Source: Nymphaea colorata (lineage: Eukaryota > Streptophyta > Magnoliopsida > Nymphaeales > Nymphaeaceae). From it: a stretch of 64,000 nucleotides of DNA. Within the stretch, counting starts at the first letter, position 1; each line of letters opens with the position of its first letter. Location: the NCBI RefSeq assembly GCF_008831285.2, contig NC_045138.2:39051115-39115114 (forward strand), in the 5' to 3' direction. Under the pieces are notes generated by a model. The model saw nothing but the letters and a program-made list of their open reading frames with translations, did not search any database and had not been told where the DNA came from. Shown here one piece after another: positions 23,666 to 39,912 of this stretch. The translations under genes were made by a program, and so were the position numbers.

Positions 23666-26582
23666 TACATACATTACAAATCCAGTCTGAAATTGAGCGA
23701 TTTGGTCATTATATGATAACAAATAAGAGGCTCGAGATTGTAGCTAGTGAATCTTCAACATGCATCATTTGGAACTTTGGAACAGAAAAAATTGCCAAAT
23801 TGCATCGTCTTGAATTTTCCTATGATGTGATCAACTAAACTTTATCAATTATTCTTGAAAGCTTTTGTTTATGGCAACTCAATCATGACGGTTTGGTGCA
23901 ACAACACCTTATAATAACAATATAAGTTGGCAGATGCATAACTATTTATTGATTGGTCACTAGAGAGATAATATAAAGTTTGGAAAACTATGGAGATATT
24001 TTAAACAAAAAATGGCTGATTAGATGTTAGCTATTTTAAACAAGAATAAAATTTTTTAAAACGGCTAATTGCGATTAAATTCATGCATTTTCCAAGTGCC
24101 ATGTATGAGACGCTTTTGTATATGTTGATGAGAAATCAACCAGAAATTTTATGCTCGGGCATCGTAACTGTTTGACCTTTAGAAAGCTAGGCTTGCACAA
24201 ATGTTTAATTATAAAGTGATGATTAAATTTCGGGTACGTACATTCTTACTTAGCTAATGTAGGGTGAAGAACAGATGCTTGATTTCCAAGACCATATTTG
24301 GACTTTAATCATATTGTTTCCAATTTTCTTTTCCTTGGCATCTGGCTTGAACCAACTCTACATTTCTCAATTCTCTATCATTTTCTTTCACAAAATTTGT
24401 ATTATATAGACTTATCTTGTAAATTGAAAGGGCTAACTACATCTCAAACTTTAGCTATTTGACCAATCTTAAATAGGTCCACTTTCTGAGCTATGTTCTC
24501 CAGTTTATTTTCTTTATTGTGGTTAGGCAGAAGACAGCTAACATAAAAATAAAATGGGTGCTAGTAACAATACAGCTACATAACCACATTAGAAACCTGG
24601 TTTTAGCATCAACCCTTAGTTCAATAAAGGAAAATTGTTTTGATGCCAAGAGCAAGTCCGTAATATGGTCTTAGGCTCTGAGGGCATAACGTAGCTGGTT
24701 GCGCTAGTGGATCGAAGAAAGTTCGATGGACGCTATTTTTCTCAATTACTGCAAATGGTAACAAACATTACTCTCAAGTTGAATGGAGTGAACGTTAAGA
24801 CTATGAATGGGAAAAGGGGCTTCGGCTTCTTGGACGCATTCTTCTTGTATTTGGAGGTTCAAACTAATTGGGCAAATGGTTGGTGCTTATATATTCTCTC
24901 ACCAACCACGCTTCCTAATCTTGCTACCAAGGAAAAAAGAAGAAGAAAATTTAGAGACGAACCTAACAAAGAAGGAAGAAAGAGTTGACATAATATTGCT
25001 TTAACAATTGCACATGGCCAAAGACCACAATTGGGCCTCAGCTACCCATACAATAAATCAGTCAGAAAAATCATGAGTCAGAGTTGAAGATTCCTTCACC
25101 TATAATGTGCAAGAAAAGGTGGGTCCGAACAGCTCCATGCTGCTGTCACAAAGACTGTGAAAGCCTTTCCCATGTGTATCATTTCCAGGGATTCAGCATG
25201 GGGGCATGAAATCATAACATTCTTGAAGAAGATATATTTTAACATGTTCTCTGCGTTCTTGCCAGTTAAGAGGAAAATCTATTGTCAAACGGATGTTTGA
25301 AAAAGTGAGGCCACCATCGAAATATGGGCAAATTTTGGCTATACGATATAGACGTGTTTCTGTCGGTACTTCTCTCGAAGAAAAGTTTTTGAAGGAAGTG
25401 CAAATCCCCAAAGGTTGGTGGCGAGGATGATGAACGAACTGAAGGTCCAGCTTTCTTTGGCGGCTGAGGGAACTCATAACTCCCCAAAGGTTGGTGGCGA
25501 GGACCTCGAGCTCGAACCTGTGGAGATTGAAATCTAAGGACGCCAATCTGCAGCTTCTTTTCTTTATAAATATAACAATAAATCTTTCTCATGACCAGAA
25601 GACGAATGCACGAGTACTAACTTTTGGCGTGTCGATTTGAGCTCGTAGTTATTATAATAAAAGTGATCCAGAAGCAGGCACGTGTCCCCTTCATCTTGTC
25701 CTCCACAGCAAAAGATTTGGACGTAAGATCTTTACTCATTTTGACTAGAGATTCAAGGGGAAGGAGAAATTTTGAGCGCTGCCACCGACTGTTTGCGTGG
25801 TCTTTGTGAACGGGACGATTTGAATTTGATATGCGACATGGTAAACTGAGAGTGGCTGCACTTGTCCATTGTGCTTTTGAAATGCAAAAACAAAAGCTTT
25901 TATTCTTGGCGCTGTGTAACAGAAATCAATCTCCTTTTAAGAGAACAGCGTGAAGATGAAGCTCAGATTTGCCTTTTAATCAGTCGAAAAGTAAAGTCTA
26001 AGACATCAAAATCTCGAAAGTGAGGCCCTCAAAGCAGATGTTGTTGAAAGCGTGATTCTTTTTTCAATTTGAGAAATCGACTGACTACATTGTGCGATGT
26101 TGGCAAGAAGACTCGTACCGTCTTCTTGAATTCTGTAATATTTTTATTGATGTTTTTATAACGCTTAACTCTTGAATTGAAAGACTTCACGCACCCAAAC
26201 GTCTATTAAGAAAATGGCAGATTCTTGCTTTTGCGCTTCGATGGTAGGTTCCCTGTCACCTTCGATTTCGCTTTGCTGAACTCCTCGCTGGAGAATCAAT
26301 GGAAAAGCTAAAAAGGAACAAAAAAAACAATGTTGGAATAAAGGGTTAAGGTGGATAATGGGTTGTTGATAGCGGCGTCGTTAGCATCAATGCAACAGAG
26401 AGAAGTAACAAAAGGACGTGGACGGATTGTCGGTGAAACTTCAAGCAGTAACTTCCGCGGAATCAGGTTACTGTGCAGTGAAGGCTTTTGGACTCTCTCA
26501 GAGATGAGACGAGAACACGGTCTCTCTCATGGAACGTGCAGGAGTGTAATTTTTCCTCTCTCCCCCACCCAGAGGACTGCAC

Positions 26583-27101
26583 AGAGAGAGAGAGAGAGAG
26601 ATCGCGCTGACTCCATGAGTCCTGTTCTCACCCACCACCAACCCTCCCCTCTTCCCACCAGCCGCAGCGGGCCCCGGCGGCAACGCAAAAGGACGAGAAG
26701 ACGCCAATCAGAGGATAGGTGGGATGGGGGGGAGGGTGAAACTCAACAGAGACAGAGACGCTTGGTGACGTTTCCGTCCGTCGGTCGGTCAGTCAGCTAG
26801 TGAGCGAGCAGAGAGAGAGAGAGAGGAGGAGGAGGAGGAGGAGAAGAAGAAGAGAGGGGCTAAAACTGTCAATTCAGATGAAATTTATGGAAGGTCGTCG
26901 TTCAAAAGGCGTTGGCTCTCCTTCTCTCTCCCCTGAACTCTCCCCTCTCTATTTATGCCGGACGAAGGGCGGGAGAGGTTGTCAAACTGCGAGCGAGCAA
27001 CGAAGCGGGAGAGCAAGCATAGATAGCAAAGGAAGATAGAGAGAGGCAAAGCCTCAAAGGAGAAAGAAGGAGAAGCAAAGAAACCCTCTGGTCCTCCTCC
27101 A
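26583..27101 (+). promoter_or_regulatory. Core promoter and non-coding first exon of the spermine synthase gene (inferred)
   Basis: The tract holds (AG)n and (GAG)n repeats (26583-26601, 26808-26855), a possible TATA-like TATTTAT near 26948, and a purine-rich segment without ATG ending CTCCTCCA at 27101, followed by a good donor GTAAGC. The matching acceptor (ACCAAACAG, 29361-29369) opens the exon bearing the start codon at 29402. This predicts an intron of about 2.27 kb in the 5' UTR. The transcription start is not determined; the splice pair is inferred from consensus alone. Confidence 0.5.
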
Positions 27102-29401
27102 GTAAGCTTTCTCAAATCTGGACTGCTGACTGACTCTCTCTGTCTCTCTATCTGTGTAGTTTTCTCCCGCCTATTCTCTCTTGGTGTCATGCGTCGTGGT
27201 TGGTTTTCCTACTTTACTAGTGTTGTCGACCGATCGTTCTCTCTGTCCCATTTCTTCTTTTTCCTTTTTTTTTGTATTCGTAAAATTGTTGCTTGCAGCA
27301 CCCCTGTTCTGCTTCTCCAAGTAAAAGGAAATTCAAGAGCCTCTTTCTCTCTCTTACTCTCTGTCTGTCTCTCTCTCTCCAAGTTCACCGGTTTTTCTAC
27401 ATCGGTTTGCTTATTTTTTCTTTCTTCTGTCTCTCATTGTGTTTCTGCCTACTTCTTTGTTATCAGGTTATTGAATGATTCGGAGTTTCTAGCGGCCACT
27501 TTCAGGTGAACTTTGTTGAGTTCACGTGTAGTCTTTCCCACCCACCCCCCACCCCCGCCCTCTCTTTTGTCTTCTTTTTTTGCAACGTATGGCCGAGGTT
27601 TAACTCGTAACATGGTATCGATGAATTTCTTGTTTTCGAATTCAAGTGCTGTTTGTTCGTCTGGTTCTTTTGTTTGGTTCAATTGACATGAAACTGTTTT
27701 ATGTTTTTTCTTTCTTGAATTTAATGAACTTTATTGCTGGATTTTTCTTTGAGCTTTTTTTCCCTTTTACGTTCTTCCTTCTTTCTTTTCTTAAGGTTGA
27801 AGAGTTTATTCGTCCAAGATCTTCCTTCTTTATGAGATCCAGGATTTTATGGAGTGTTGGGAAGTGACGTGAGCTCGTATGAACATTGCTGCGTGTTTAG
27901 CTTTGCTTCGTGAGCGTTACGAATTTCTCCTGTTATATCCCATCCGTTCCTATCCATTTAGATGATTTGCAAATTTAGCATGAATACGCTTATTGGTTCC
28001 CTTTCCCCTCCCTTTTCCGTTTTGTATGTTAAACCACATAATTTTTTTCAAGTATATGAATCAAAGTATTACTCAACGGGAAAAAAGAAGAAAAAATAGG
28101 ATGTCGAGGAGAAGCTAAGAAAACACGCAAACTTAAGGAGCAAGACCCAAAAAAAAGTTCAGAAACGCCTTTTCAAATCCCAGCTGCCAAGAAATGGAAG
28201 TCGCTGATGGTATTATGTCAGCACATTCAAACGTCACAACCTTTTTCTGTTGTTTGTTTTGACTGTGAACTCGAACTTTTTATCAGCAAGGTTAATATGA
28301 ATTTGACAATGTGCGTCTTTTGGTTTTTCAAAGTAAATCACCAAAAGGGGAAATCATGCATCATCACAAAGAACTTGAGAATACCATATCTATCTAGTGG
28401 ATTAGTTGTCTGAAGACTGAAGGCATAAGCTACTTATCGTGAAAAATGTTCTATATTGAATTTAACAATGTGAGGTGAAGAAAACTGTGGAAGGGCACTT
28501 ACTGTTAAGCTAACCATCATGTCGTAGTATGCTTAATTCTGCCATGGATACTTATGCTAGTAGTCTAATGGGAAAATTGCACTTGGATAGATCCGCAAAT
28601 TAAGCTCAAGGCTAGTAAATAAGTTTAAAAAGGAGAAGAAGAATTGACTTTTCCCTGTGGATATATGTTAAACAGTTCTGAGATGGACGATATATGTACA
28701 CAATGGTGGTCATCCTTAGACTGACTTCTTTGATTAAGGCTTGTTAATAGAAGTGTCATGTTGCTTGCATGCAATCTGCACAAAGTACGTGATTAAGGTA
28801 GCTCTCAATTATGCCCAACCAACCTGGATAATTCTAATTTACTCCTCAAAGTAAAACATTTCTAGCATCCCTTTCCTCCCATTATTATCATTTTTCAAGT
28901 ATAATGTGCTTCTCTTCCAGTAAGGCAGGTACCAGTTGGAGTTGCGGTCAATAGTTTCTAATTAAGTTCTACGCCCTGTACATTTAGTTTCAATTGTGAA
29001 CAAAAGGCTGCTGCCTGGCAGTTTCTGCTTTAGAAACTTTTTGGACAAAAAGTTGGTGGACAAGCGTACTTCTGTGTTGCAGCACAAACAGAATGCAACA
29101 TTCTCATTTAACAAATGCCTCAAATAAAATGTGAATTTTGCAATTATAATCAACATTTTAGGAACACTTAATTTTGTTTAGGTTGCTTAATTTGACATTG
29201 TTTTCCCTGTAAAAATTGAAGAGTAAAATCTTTTCTACTTTCATGAGTTCATCATTGTAATGGCAATTTGTAGTGTATGCTAGCCATTAATTTGATTTGC
29301 CAATGTTCTATCTTGTGGACTTTTAATGATGAATAACTTAATTTGGATGGTGTTTTTTTAACCAAACAGGCTTATCTGGCTACAAAGGGAAGCAATACAT
29401 A

Positions 29402-33684
<4,283 letters not shown>

Positions 33685-35903
33685 GGCCATCTCGAGCAAG
33701 GATAAGGAGTTGAGAATTTCTCTTTGAAGTATAGTAAATCGTTCTGAACAATAATTCGTTGGCCCAATTAAATGATAGAAGAGTTCGGCATTTGGAACTG
33801 AGTTACAAAGTGTGTGAATTTTATAATGCGATGTTCCTCATCAGGAAGTTATTGTTGCTATTGTCATCACTATTGTTTATCAATGTCATTCTGATTATAG
33901 TTACGGTTGGTGTTGGCTGGCAGACCCTTCTGAGATGCTAACTTGTCTATGCTTACTGTCTTGTAGTCATCGGGTGCATTATGATCTTCTCTGTGTGTCT
34001 TGAATTTCTAAACGTGGTTTCTGCAACTGCTTCACAGTTGCTGCCTGCACAAACACACGAGAGAAAGAGAGAGATCTGCAACTAGTTTACGTTTCAAAAC
34101 CGGTTGATATATGTGAAGCTTAAAACACGCAGCAAAGATGATTGACGCCCGTCCCACCTTTCATGGATGAATTTGCACAAGTCCCTCGGTTCAAAGCTCG
34201 TACCATTCTGCAAACCAGGCTTAACTGACCATCAATGCTGGAGTATGCACCCATCTTCAACCCTCGGTGGAACTGACGAGCATTAGACATTAATCCATAG
34301 GCCATACCTACACGGCAGCACGCAAATTACACTCATACTTATGTGTTAAGCAAAAATGGTGGCGTCCGGTGACAATGCAACAAGTCTTTACAGGGGAGAT
34401 GCAACTGTGCAATAAAAGAAAACTGTTATCACAGGTTATCATTGTCATCCGACAGATATGGCACAATCACTTGAACATTCAGGCAGTTTGTATTCTTGTG
34501 AAGTTCGAGGCATTTCGTCGAGCCCAAATTAAAGCTTGACGGCATCATAAAAATGCTCAGACAGAAGTAATCTAGATTGGAGCCTATATTATATTTAGGA
34601 AGAGTAAAGAACCAAAAGATGATTCCAGAAAACTTGGTCTATACTTGGTCTAAAACAATAATTTGACTCTAAACGGTTGGCATATAAAGCATCACATGTT
34701 GACCCTCTTGAACTCCAGTGACATCGAGTACGAGGACTGGCTTTCGAAAAAAACAAATAATGTATATACATCAAAGTATTCAAGATGAGTGCAACTATCC
34801 TCGTTTCTTGAGAAACTTGAACCCGATGAACAATTTTGAGGGCACTGGGGACTTAATCTATAAAGCAAAAGGGAATGACCATAAATACTATGAAAAGACA
34901 AATTTACTGTACATTTCCTGGCAGAGTTATTATAGGCAAACTCAGTCTTTAGTAAAGCACAGACCCAAATTTTGATTTTATTATCGGGTAACATTTTTAA
35001 TAAAATATTGAAAATGGCAGTGGTAATATGATTCTAACCACCAGTTTAACAATGTGGATCACTACTAATCGGAGCTTATTTTTCATAAAGTCTCCCTCAA
35101 AACTGACAGGAAAAAAGGATGGACCGGAAGAAGGCCATGGTAACAAGTTATATCGTTGAAATATATGAATGGAACTAAACAAGCATGTTACTGTTACATT
35201 GGATAAATAAAATTCTAATGGAAAAATATAATTACTAGGCAAGTGTAAAACGAGTAAATTGTTGACTTAAAAAATTCAATCATACAGGAACAGTGGAACT
35301 GCACTACGCTGCAAAGTTTGCAAATCTGCACATAACACCAGGTTCAAGATATTATACTGCACAGCTAGTGCCTGTACAATTTTGCCTTATTAACTAGATA
35401 CATATGATAACATCATCCCCTTCGTCTAGATGCTTGTGCTTGTGCTAGCACAATGTTACAAATCTGGATTCGTTTCGCAGACTTGGATGGAGGATAAAAA
35501 GTTAGCTTGTATTTTACATGCTTACATGTGCTCCGAATGTTCAAAGACTAATGTGAAAGATCTTTGCTTGCTGATGCAAACATACTTCTTTGTTCTCATT
35601 GGAAAACATCTTGCGCAAAGTCAACCCAAAACTAGAATGTTCATCGATAAGCTTGGTTATCTTTGTAAATATCTATGCTTCACCACATGGAAAGTGGCCG
35701 CTAACATTAATCATCTTTATACACGATAGTACAGCCAAGTTGCTCGGAGAAATATTCTCTCATCACGTTGCCAAATTCTAGCATTAATTACTTGTCTTTT
35801 TTCTTCCTTCTGCAGAATTCAGCATCAACTATCAAAGTAGAAGTGTGTAGATTGGCCATGCCCCTTAAGTAAAAATCCGGTTGCAGTGGTCTCTGCTCAC
35901 TAA
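33685..35903. other. Intergenic region between convergent spermine synthase and PPR genes
   Basis: This holds the 3' UTRs of the two convergent genes plus AT-rich sequence. I see no coding exon, RNA gene or clear transposon. Confidence 0.6.
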
Positions 35904-38486
35904 TCACCAATATCCTCTACATGAACAGCCCCCATCCTTAATATGATGAAAACGGTTGGTATCTCTAACAATGATCTCTCGACCTGTAGTCATTGATATG
36001 AATTTTAATGCAGTATGGCAGTCGCCACATACGCGTAGATTCTTGAATATCCGAATAGGCCTTCCTGGAACTGTATTTAGGACACAAAAAGCAACGGCTA
36101 TCTTCTCGCTGTGTTGAAGCAAGTACTGCTCCTTCAGTTCCTCTTCCACATCATGAAGAACAAAGTTTGTATCAGGTATATAACCCAGTTCTTTAATTTC
36201 TGAAACTAGTTGACCCAGCTTGTTATATATCTCTTTTGATTGTGGATGAGAAGTGTCGCCAACATAGAACCTATGCACTTGGTTGTGTATCTCCACCCAA
36301 CTGCATCCAGCTTCTTTCCTCAGTTTTCTCACCTTCATTCGTTTCCTGATACGGGACACGGAATCCCATAAACCACATGCAGCATACAAGTTTGAGAGTA
36401 AGACGTATGCTGCTGAATCGTCTGGTTCTAATTCTACAATTCGTTTTGCTGCAGTTTTTCCTATTTCCATATTCCCATGAGTTCTACAAGCACTAAGAAG
36501 TGCTCGCCACACCAAAGCATTAGCTTCAAAAGGCATTGAGTTAATGAAGCTAAGGGCCTTTTCAAGACAACCAGAACGACCGAGAAGGTCAACCAAGCAA
36601 GCATAGTGCTCCATTCTTGGGCTAATTCCATGAGAAGAAGACATTGAGTTGAAGTATTCCCATCCTTCATCAACCAGTCCTGCATGGCCACATGCAGAAA
36701 GAACACCTATAAATGTCACTTCATTTGGTCTGATTCCTGATTCTATCATTTGGTCGAATATTTCAAGTGTCTCTATTGCATATCCATGCTTAGCAAGACC
36801 CATGATGATTGACGTCCATGAAATTAAGTTTCTAACAGCCATTCTGCTGAACACCTTGAATGCATCCTCAACATTGCCGCACCTTGAGTACATTGAAATT
36901 AGAGAATTCCCAACGCATGGATCAGAACTCAACCCAGATTTTGAGAGCTGACAATGAAGTTGTTGACCAATTGTCATTGCGCCAAGGCTTGCTGCTGCAC
37001 TCAGCAGACTAGAGAATGTGAAGTTACTTGGCCGAATCCCAATATTGTCGATTTCTTGGGCAAGCATGAAAGCTTCATCTGTTCTTTGACTCTTAACATA
37101 ACCATCCACCATTACATTATATGAAATCAAGTTCTTTTGGAACATAGAATTAAATGCTTTTTGTGCCTCATCCATCTTTCCGCTTCGAGCATACAAGCTC
37201 ACCAAAGCATTACCGACAGCATCACATGGTGCAAGGCCAGACTTGACAACATGAGCGTATATCTGTTCACCTGTTTCCAAATCAGAACTATTTGCACAGG
37301 CCTTCAGGACACTAGAATATGTATATTCATTCGGTTGAACATAGCCATGTTTCATCCTGCAAAAGAGCTTAAGTGCTTCCACATCCTCGCCTGCACTTTG
37401 AACATATCCTGAGATAACTGCGGTCCATGACATGACGTTATGCTTCGTCAATCTATCAAAGACCTTCCTTGAGTCCTCCATTGATCCATTCTCTGAACAC
37501 TTTGCATACATGTCAATCAAACTGCACCCAACACAAACATCCGTTACCAAACCAGCTTTAATGATCCGTGAATGGACTTGCTGGCCAAGTTTCAAGGATT
37601 CCAGCTCTGTGCAGGCTGAAACAACACTTGTAAAACAAAACTGATCTGGTTCAAATCCATCCAATTCCATGTCCAAGAACAAGCCAATCGCCTCTTCTGC
37701 AGAGCCAGATTGAACGCAACGAGTGATCATTAAAGTCCACGCAACACCATTTCTTTCAGGCATATCATCAAATATTAGGAGTGCACTGTCCTTATCATTA
37801 CCTCCTTTAACAAACATATCAATCAGGCCACAGCCAACGCATAAATTGTATTTGAACCCAGTCTTTATTGTTAAACCAAAAACCACCAATCCAAAAGCAA
37901 AATTTTCACCATCATAACATGCTCTAATGACACTAGCATAGCAGAACTCGTTGGGGAAGAAGCCAACCACCACCATATTCTTAAATTTGGCGATTGCTCT
38001 ACGATACTGACCATTTTGAGCAAAACAAGATATTATTGCACCCCATGACACCAAATTTTTGGTACTCATGTGCTCAAAAATCTCGTGGCCCATCTCCCAA
38101 TCCCCAAATTTTGAATAGAAGCTGATCAGAGAGTTTGATAAGACGCTATCCCACTCGATATTGGACTGGAGAAGGTGGGCATGAAGAAGTCTGCCTCGTC
38201 TGAAGTCTCTGAGACGAATGCATGACTTCAGTAGCACTGAGTAGATGACCAAGTCGTGATGAGACATCGAGTGGAAGACATCGAAGGCCTCCTTTAATCG
38301 CCCTCTGCTGCTGAGTCTTATAATTTGGTGCTTCAGCGCTTCAAATTCAGACTTGCTGCTTGCTCCCTCGAAATGGCACAAATGCCTGAGATTTCTTCTC
38401 TCAAAGTCGGGCTTGGATTTTGTGGTAGATGCCGCAATGCGGCGATGACGAATTTCCAATGACGAAGGTAGAACCAACGAGCTCAT
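35904..38486 (-). CDS. EMB2261: DYW-class pentatricopeptide repeat protein, EMB2261 homologue
   Basis: Organelle RNA-binding protein; DYW-type PPR proteins specify C-to-U editing sites. The single uninterrupted ORF encodes 860 residues, matching the roughly 850 of Arabidopsis EMB2261 (At3g49170), whose loss stops embryo development. Distinctive shared wording includes SLIDMFVKGGN, WTLMITRCVQSG and CSLIDMYAKCSENGS. Layout: a basic, Ser-rich N-terminus suited to a plastid or mitochondrial transit peptide (about 1-45), PLS-type PPR repeats from about 60 to 640, E/E+ motifs (WRALLSACRTHGN, then GCSWVEIHNQVHRFYVGD) and a C-terminal DYW domain with the zinc motifs HSEKIA and CGDCH and the end CSCRGYW. 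The last triplet is GYW instead of DYW. The start is the first in-frame ATG with a typical targeting sequence. It is divergent from the LRR gene. Confidence 0.95.
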   Translation of the reverse strand: MSSLVLPSSLEIRHRRIAASTTKSKPDFERRNLRHLCHFEGASSKSEFEALKHQIIRLSSRGRLKEAFDVFHSMSHHDLVIYSVLLKSCIRLRDFRRGRLLHAHLLQSNIEWDSVLSNSLISFYSKFGDWEMGHEIFEHMSTKNLVSWGAIISCFAQNGQYRRAIAKFKNMVVVGFFPNEFCYASVIRACYDGENFAFGLVVFGLTIKTGFKYNLCVGCGLIDMFVKGGNDKDSALLIFDDMPERNGVAWTLMITRCVQSGSAEEAIGLFLDMELDGFEPDQFCFTSVVSACTELESLKLGQQVHSRIIKAGLVTDVCVGCSLIDMYAKCSENGSMEDSRKVFDRLTKHNVMSWTAVISGYVQSAGEDVEALKLFCRMKHGYVQPNEYTYSSVLKACANSSDLETGEQIYAHVVKSGLAPCDAVGNALVSLYARSGKMDEAQKAFNSMFQKNLISYNVMVDGYVKSQRTDEAFMLAQEIDNIGIRPSNFTFSSLLSAAASLGAMTIGQQLHCQLSKSGLSSDPCVGNSLISMYSRCGNVEDAFKVFSRMAVRNLISWTSIIMGLAKHGYAIETLEIFDQMIESGIRPNEVTFIGVLSACGHAGLVDEGWEYFNSMSSSHGISPRMEHYACLVDLLGRSGCLEKALSFINSMPFEANALVWRALLSACRTHGNMEIGKTAAKRIVELEPDDSAAYVLLSNLYAACGLWDSVSRIRKRMKVRKLRKEAGCSWVEIHNQVHRFYVGDTSHPQSKEIYNKLGQLVSEIKELGYIPDTNFVLHDVEEELKEQYLLQHSEKIAVAFCVLNTVPGRPIRIFKNLRVCGDCHTALKFISMTTGREIIVRDTNRFHHIKDGGCSCRGYW

Positions 38487-39912
38487 GGCTTCAGTAAGGA
38501 TAGGACCGTTATCATTTCACATATCCATCACTTCCGGACGAATTTCTAATAAGGAAAGCGGAACCACGACCTCACGGCTACATGGCTTCGGTAATATATA
38601 TATATATATATATATATATAAGAGAAATGAGTTCAGTGCTGTATCTCAGATGTTGCAGATTGGTCAAAAAAAGCATTTGATGGATGTGTATAAGAGAAGG
38701 TGTTTTAAAATGGACGACAATTTATTTTTCCACTGCCCTTTCTTGGTTTTTGTTTTTTTAAATTTTTAATTGCTATTACTCTTTAATTTAATGGCAACAG
38801 ATAAAGAAGATGTAATTTTTCATTTCATATAAGATTCATTTTCAGCATTAACCAAGGGGAAAAATGTCCAGTTGAGAAAAGTGAGGGAGCGAAAGAAAAA
38901 AAAAAAAAAAAGACTAATTACTTCCATACATACACAAACAAATGTGCATATAGGGATCTTTAAATCATGCCACCCGAATATGTCACACAATTTTTCATCT
39001 GTTCATAAAAGAAATCTACCACTTAGATGAATGTTGAATATTGGCAATTGTAAGAATAACAAATAATTGTGAAACCTGATTTCTATATTGAATTTTGTGA
39101 GATGAAAATATATAAACCATGAAATGATAACAAAATCCCATCTGCATATCGAACTTTTATTTTTTTCCTAAAAGCATATGATTTTGAACAATATGGCCGC
39201 GTGTCTACTTTTATTTTTTGAAAGTCAACCAAGAAAATGGCCAGGCTGATCGAACAAGTAACAATATTTATAAGTTTTGTGCATAAGGTCCACCCATACC
39301 TCTATCAAGTATGAAGACTATATTGGCGATTGTTGTAAAAGTTAGTTCGAACTTGAATAGAATTAGCTGAATTGATAATTTGGTTAATCTTATGATTCAT
39401 CAATCAATTGAAGCGCTTCAAAATAAAAAAGAAATATTAAATATTATTTTTGAAAATTAAATAGTTTTTAATTAAAAAATGATGCACACTCATCGGATTA
39501 ACTTACCTTTGGTTTGATTCCAGTTAGCTTTTCTGATGATTTGACATATAAAGTTACTATTTTTCAAAAAAGAATGCCACTCTTTATCTTTATTTAAAAA
39601 TTTTATTTTACACGTAATATTTTATGATAATAAATTAGTCTACAGGATTAAAGTTGTATAATATGACAATAAACAATATATATTTCTCACGTTATTTTAA
39701 GATAAAAGAAAAAGTTGTTAAAGACTTGCTTCCCAAGATTAGAAACTTGATTCCCACGTTGCAACTTTTTCAATGTGTCATCCCCGGGTGTATCAGCAGG
39801 CCTGATCTTCTGGGCTGTCGGCCCATCACAGGCGGTCTAATGTCTCGATCTCCGATTTCTGCCGCCATGTGATCGGAGAGAAGCTTTCCAGGCTTGGAGG
39901 AACAGGATTCCC
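38487..39912. promoter_or_regulatory. Divergent intergenic promoter region (PPR gene / LRR gene)
   Basis: 1.4 kb, AT-rich, with an (AT)n microsatellite at 38594-38621 about 110 bp upstream of the PPR start. About 90-100 bp upstream of the LRR start, two site-II-type words face each other: TGGGCT (39811-39816) and GGCCCA (39820-39825, TGGGCC on the other strand). Paired site II elements are common in promoters of broadly expressed plant genes. No other gene is seen here. Confidence 0.5.
39840..39872 (+). CDS. Ten-codon upstream ORF ending in AUG-UGA, ahead of the LRR gene
   Basis: The frame opens at ATG 39840 and reads MSRSPISAAM then TGA. The last sense codon is itself an ATG in a strong context (GCCGCCATG, 39861-39869) directly followed by the stop, giving a start-stop element 40 nt before the main ATG at 39913. 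It matters only if transcription starts upstream of 39840, which the sequence cannot show. Confidence 0.4.
   Translation: MSRSPISAAM

Larger units (their letters stand above)
14393..26900. other. 12.5-kb gene-poor intergenic region
   Basis: LACS 3' UTR, then AT-rich intergenic DNA. I find no exon chain, tRNA or rRNA. Recognisable contents are the hAT-like MITEs (19709, 21564, 23472), an AT-rich Tourist-like segment (20640-21030), GA and TA microsatellites, a short repeat of CCCCAAAGGTTGGTGGCGAGGA (about 25408 and 25482), and degraded repeat tracts near 17600, 20040-20290 and 22020-22220. A locally GC-richer segment at 18900-19100, followed by TATATATA near 19128, looks promoter-like but leads into no ORF. 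Confidence 0.6.

Noticed and set aside
26351-26800. Plus-strand ORF of 149 codons upstream of spermine synthase
   Set aside because: Low-complexity Arg/Ser/Glu composition from GA repeats; better explained as promoter or leader sequence.
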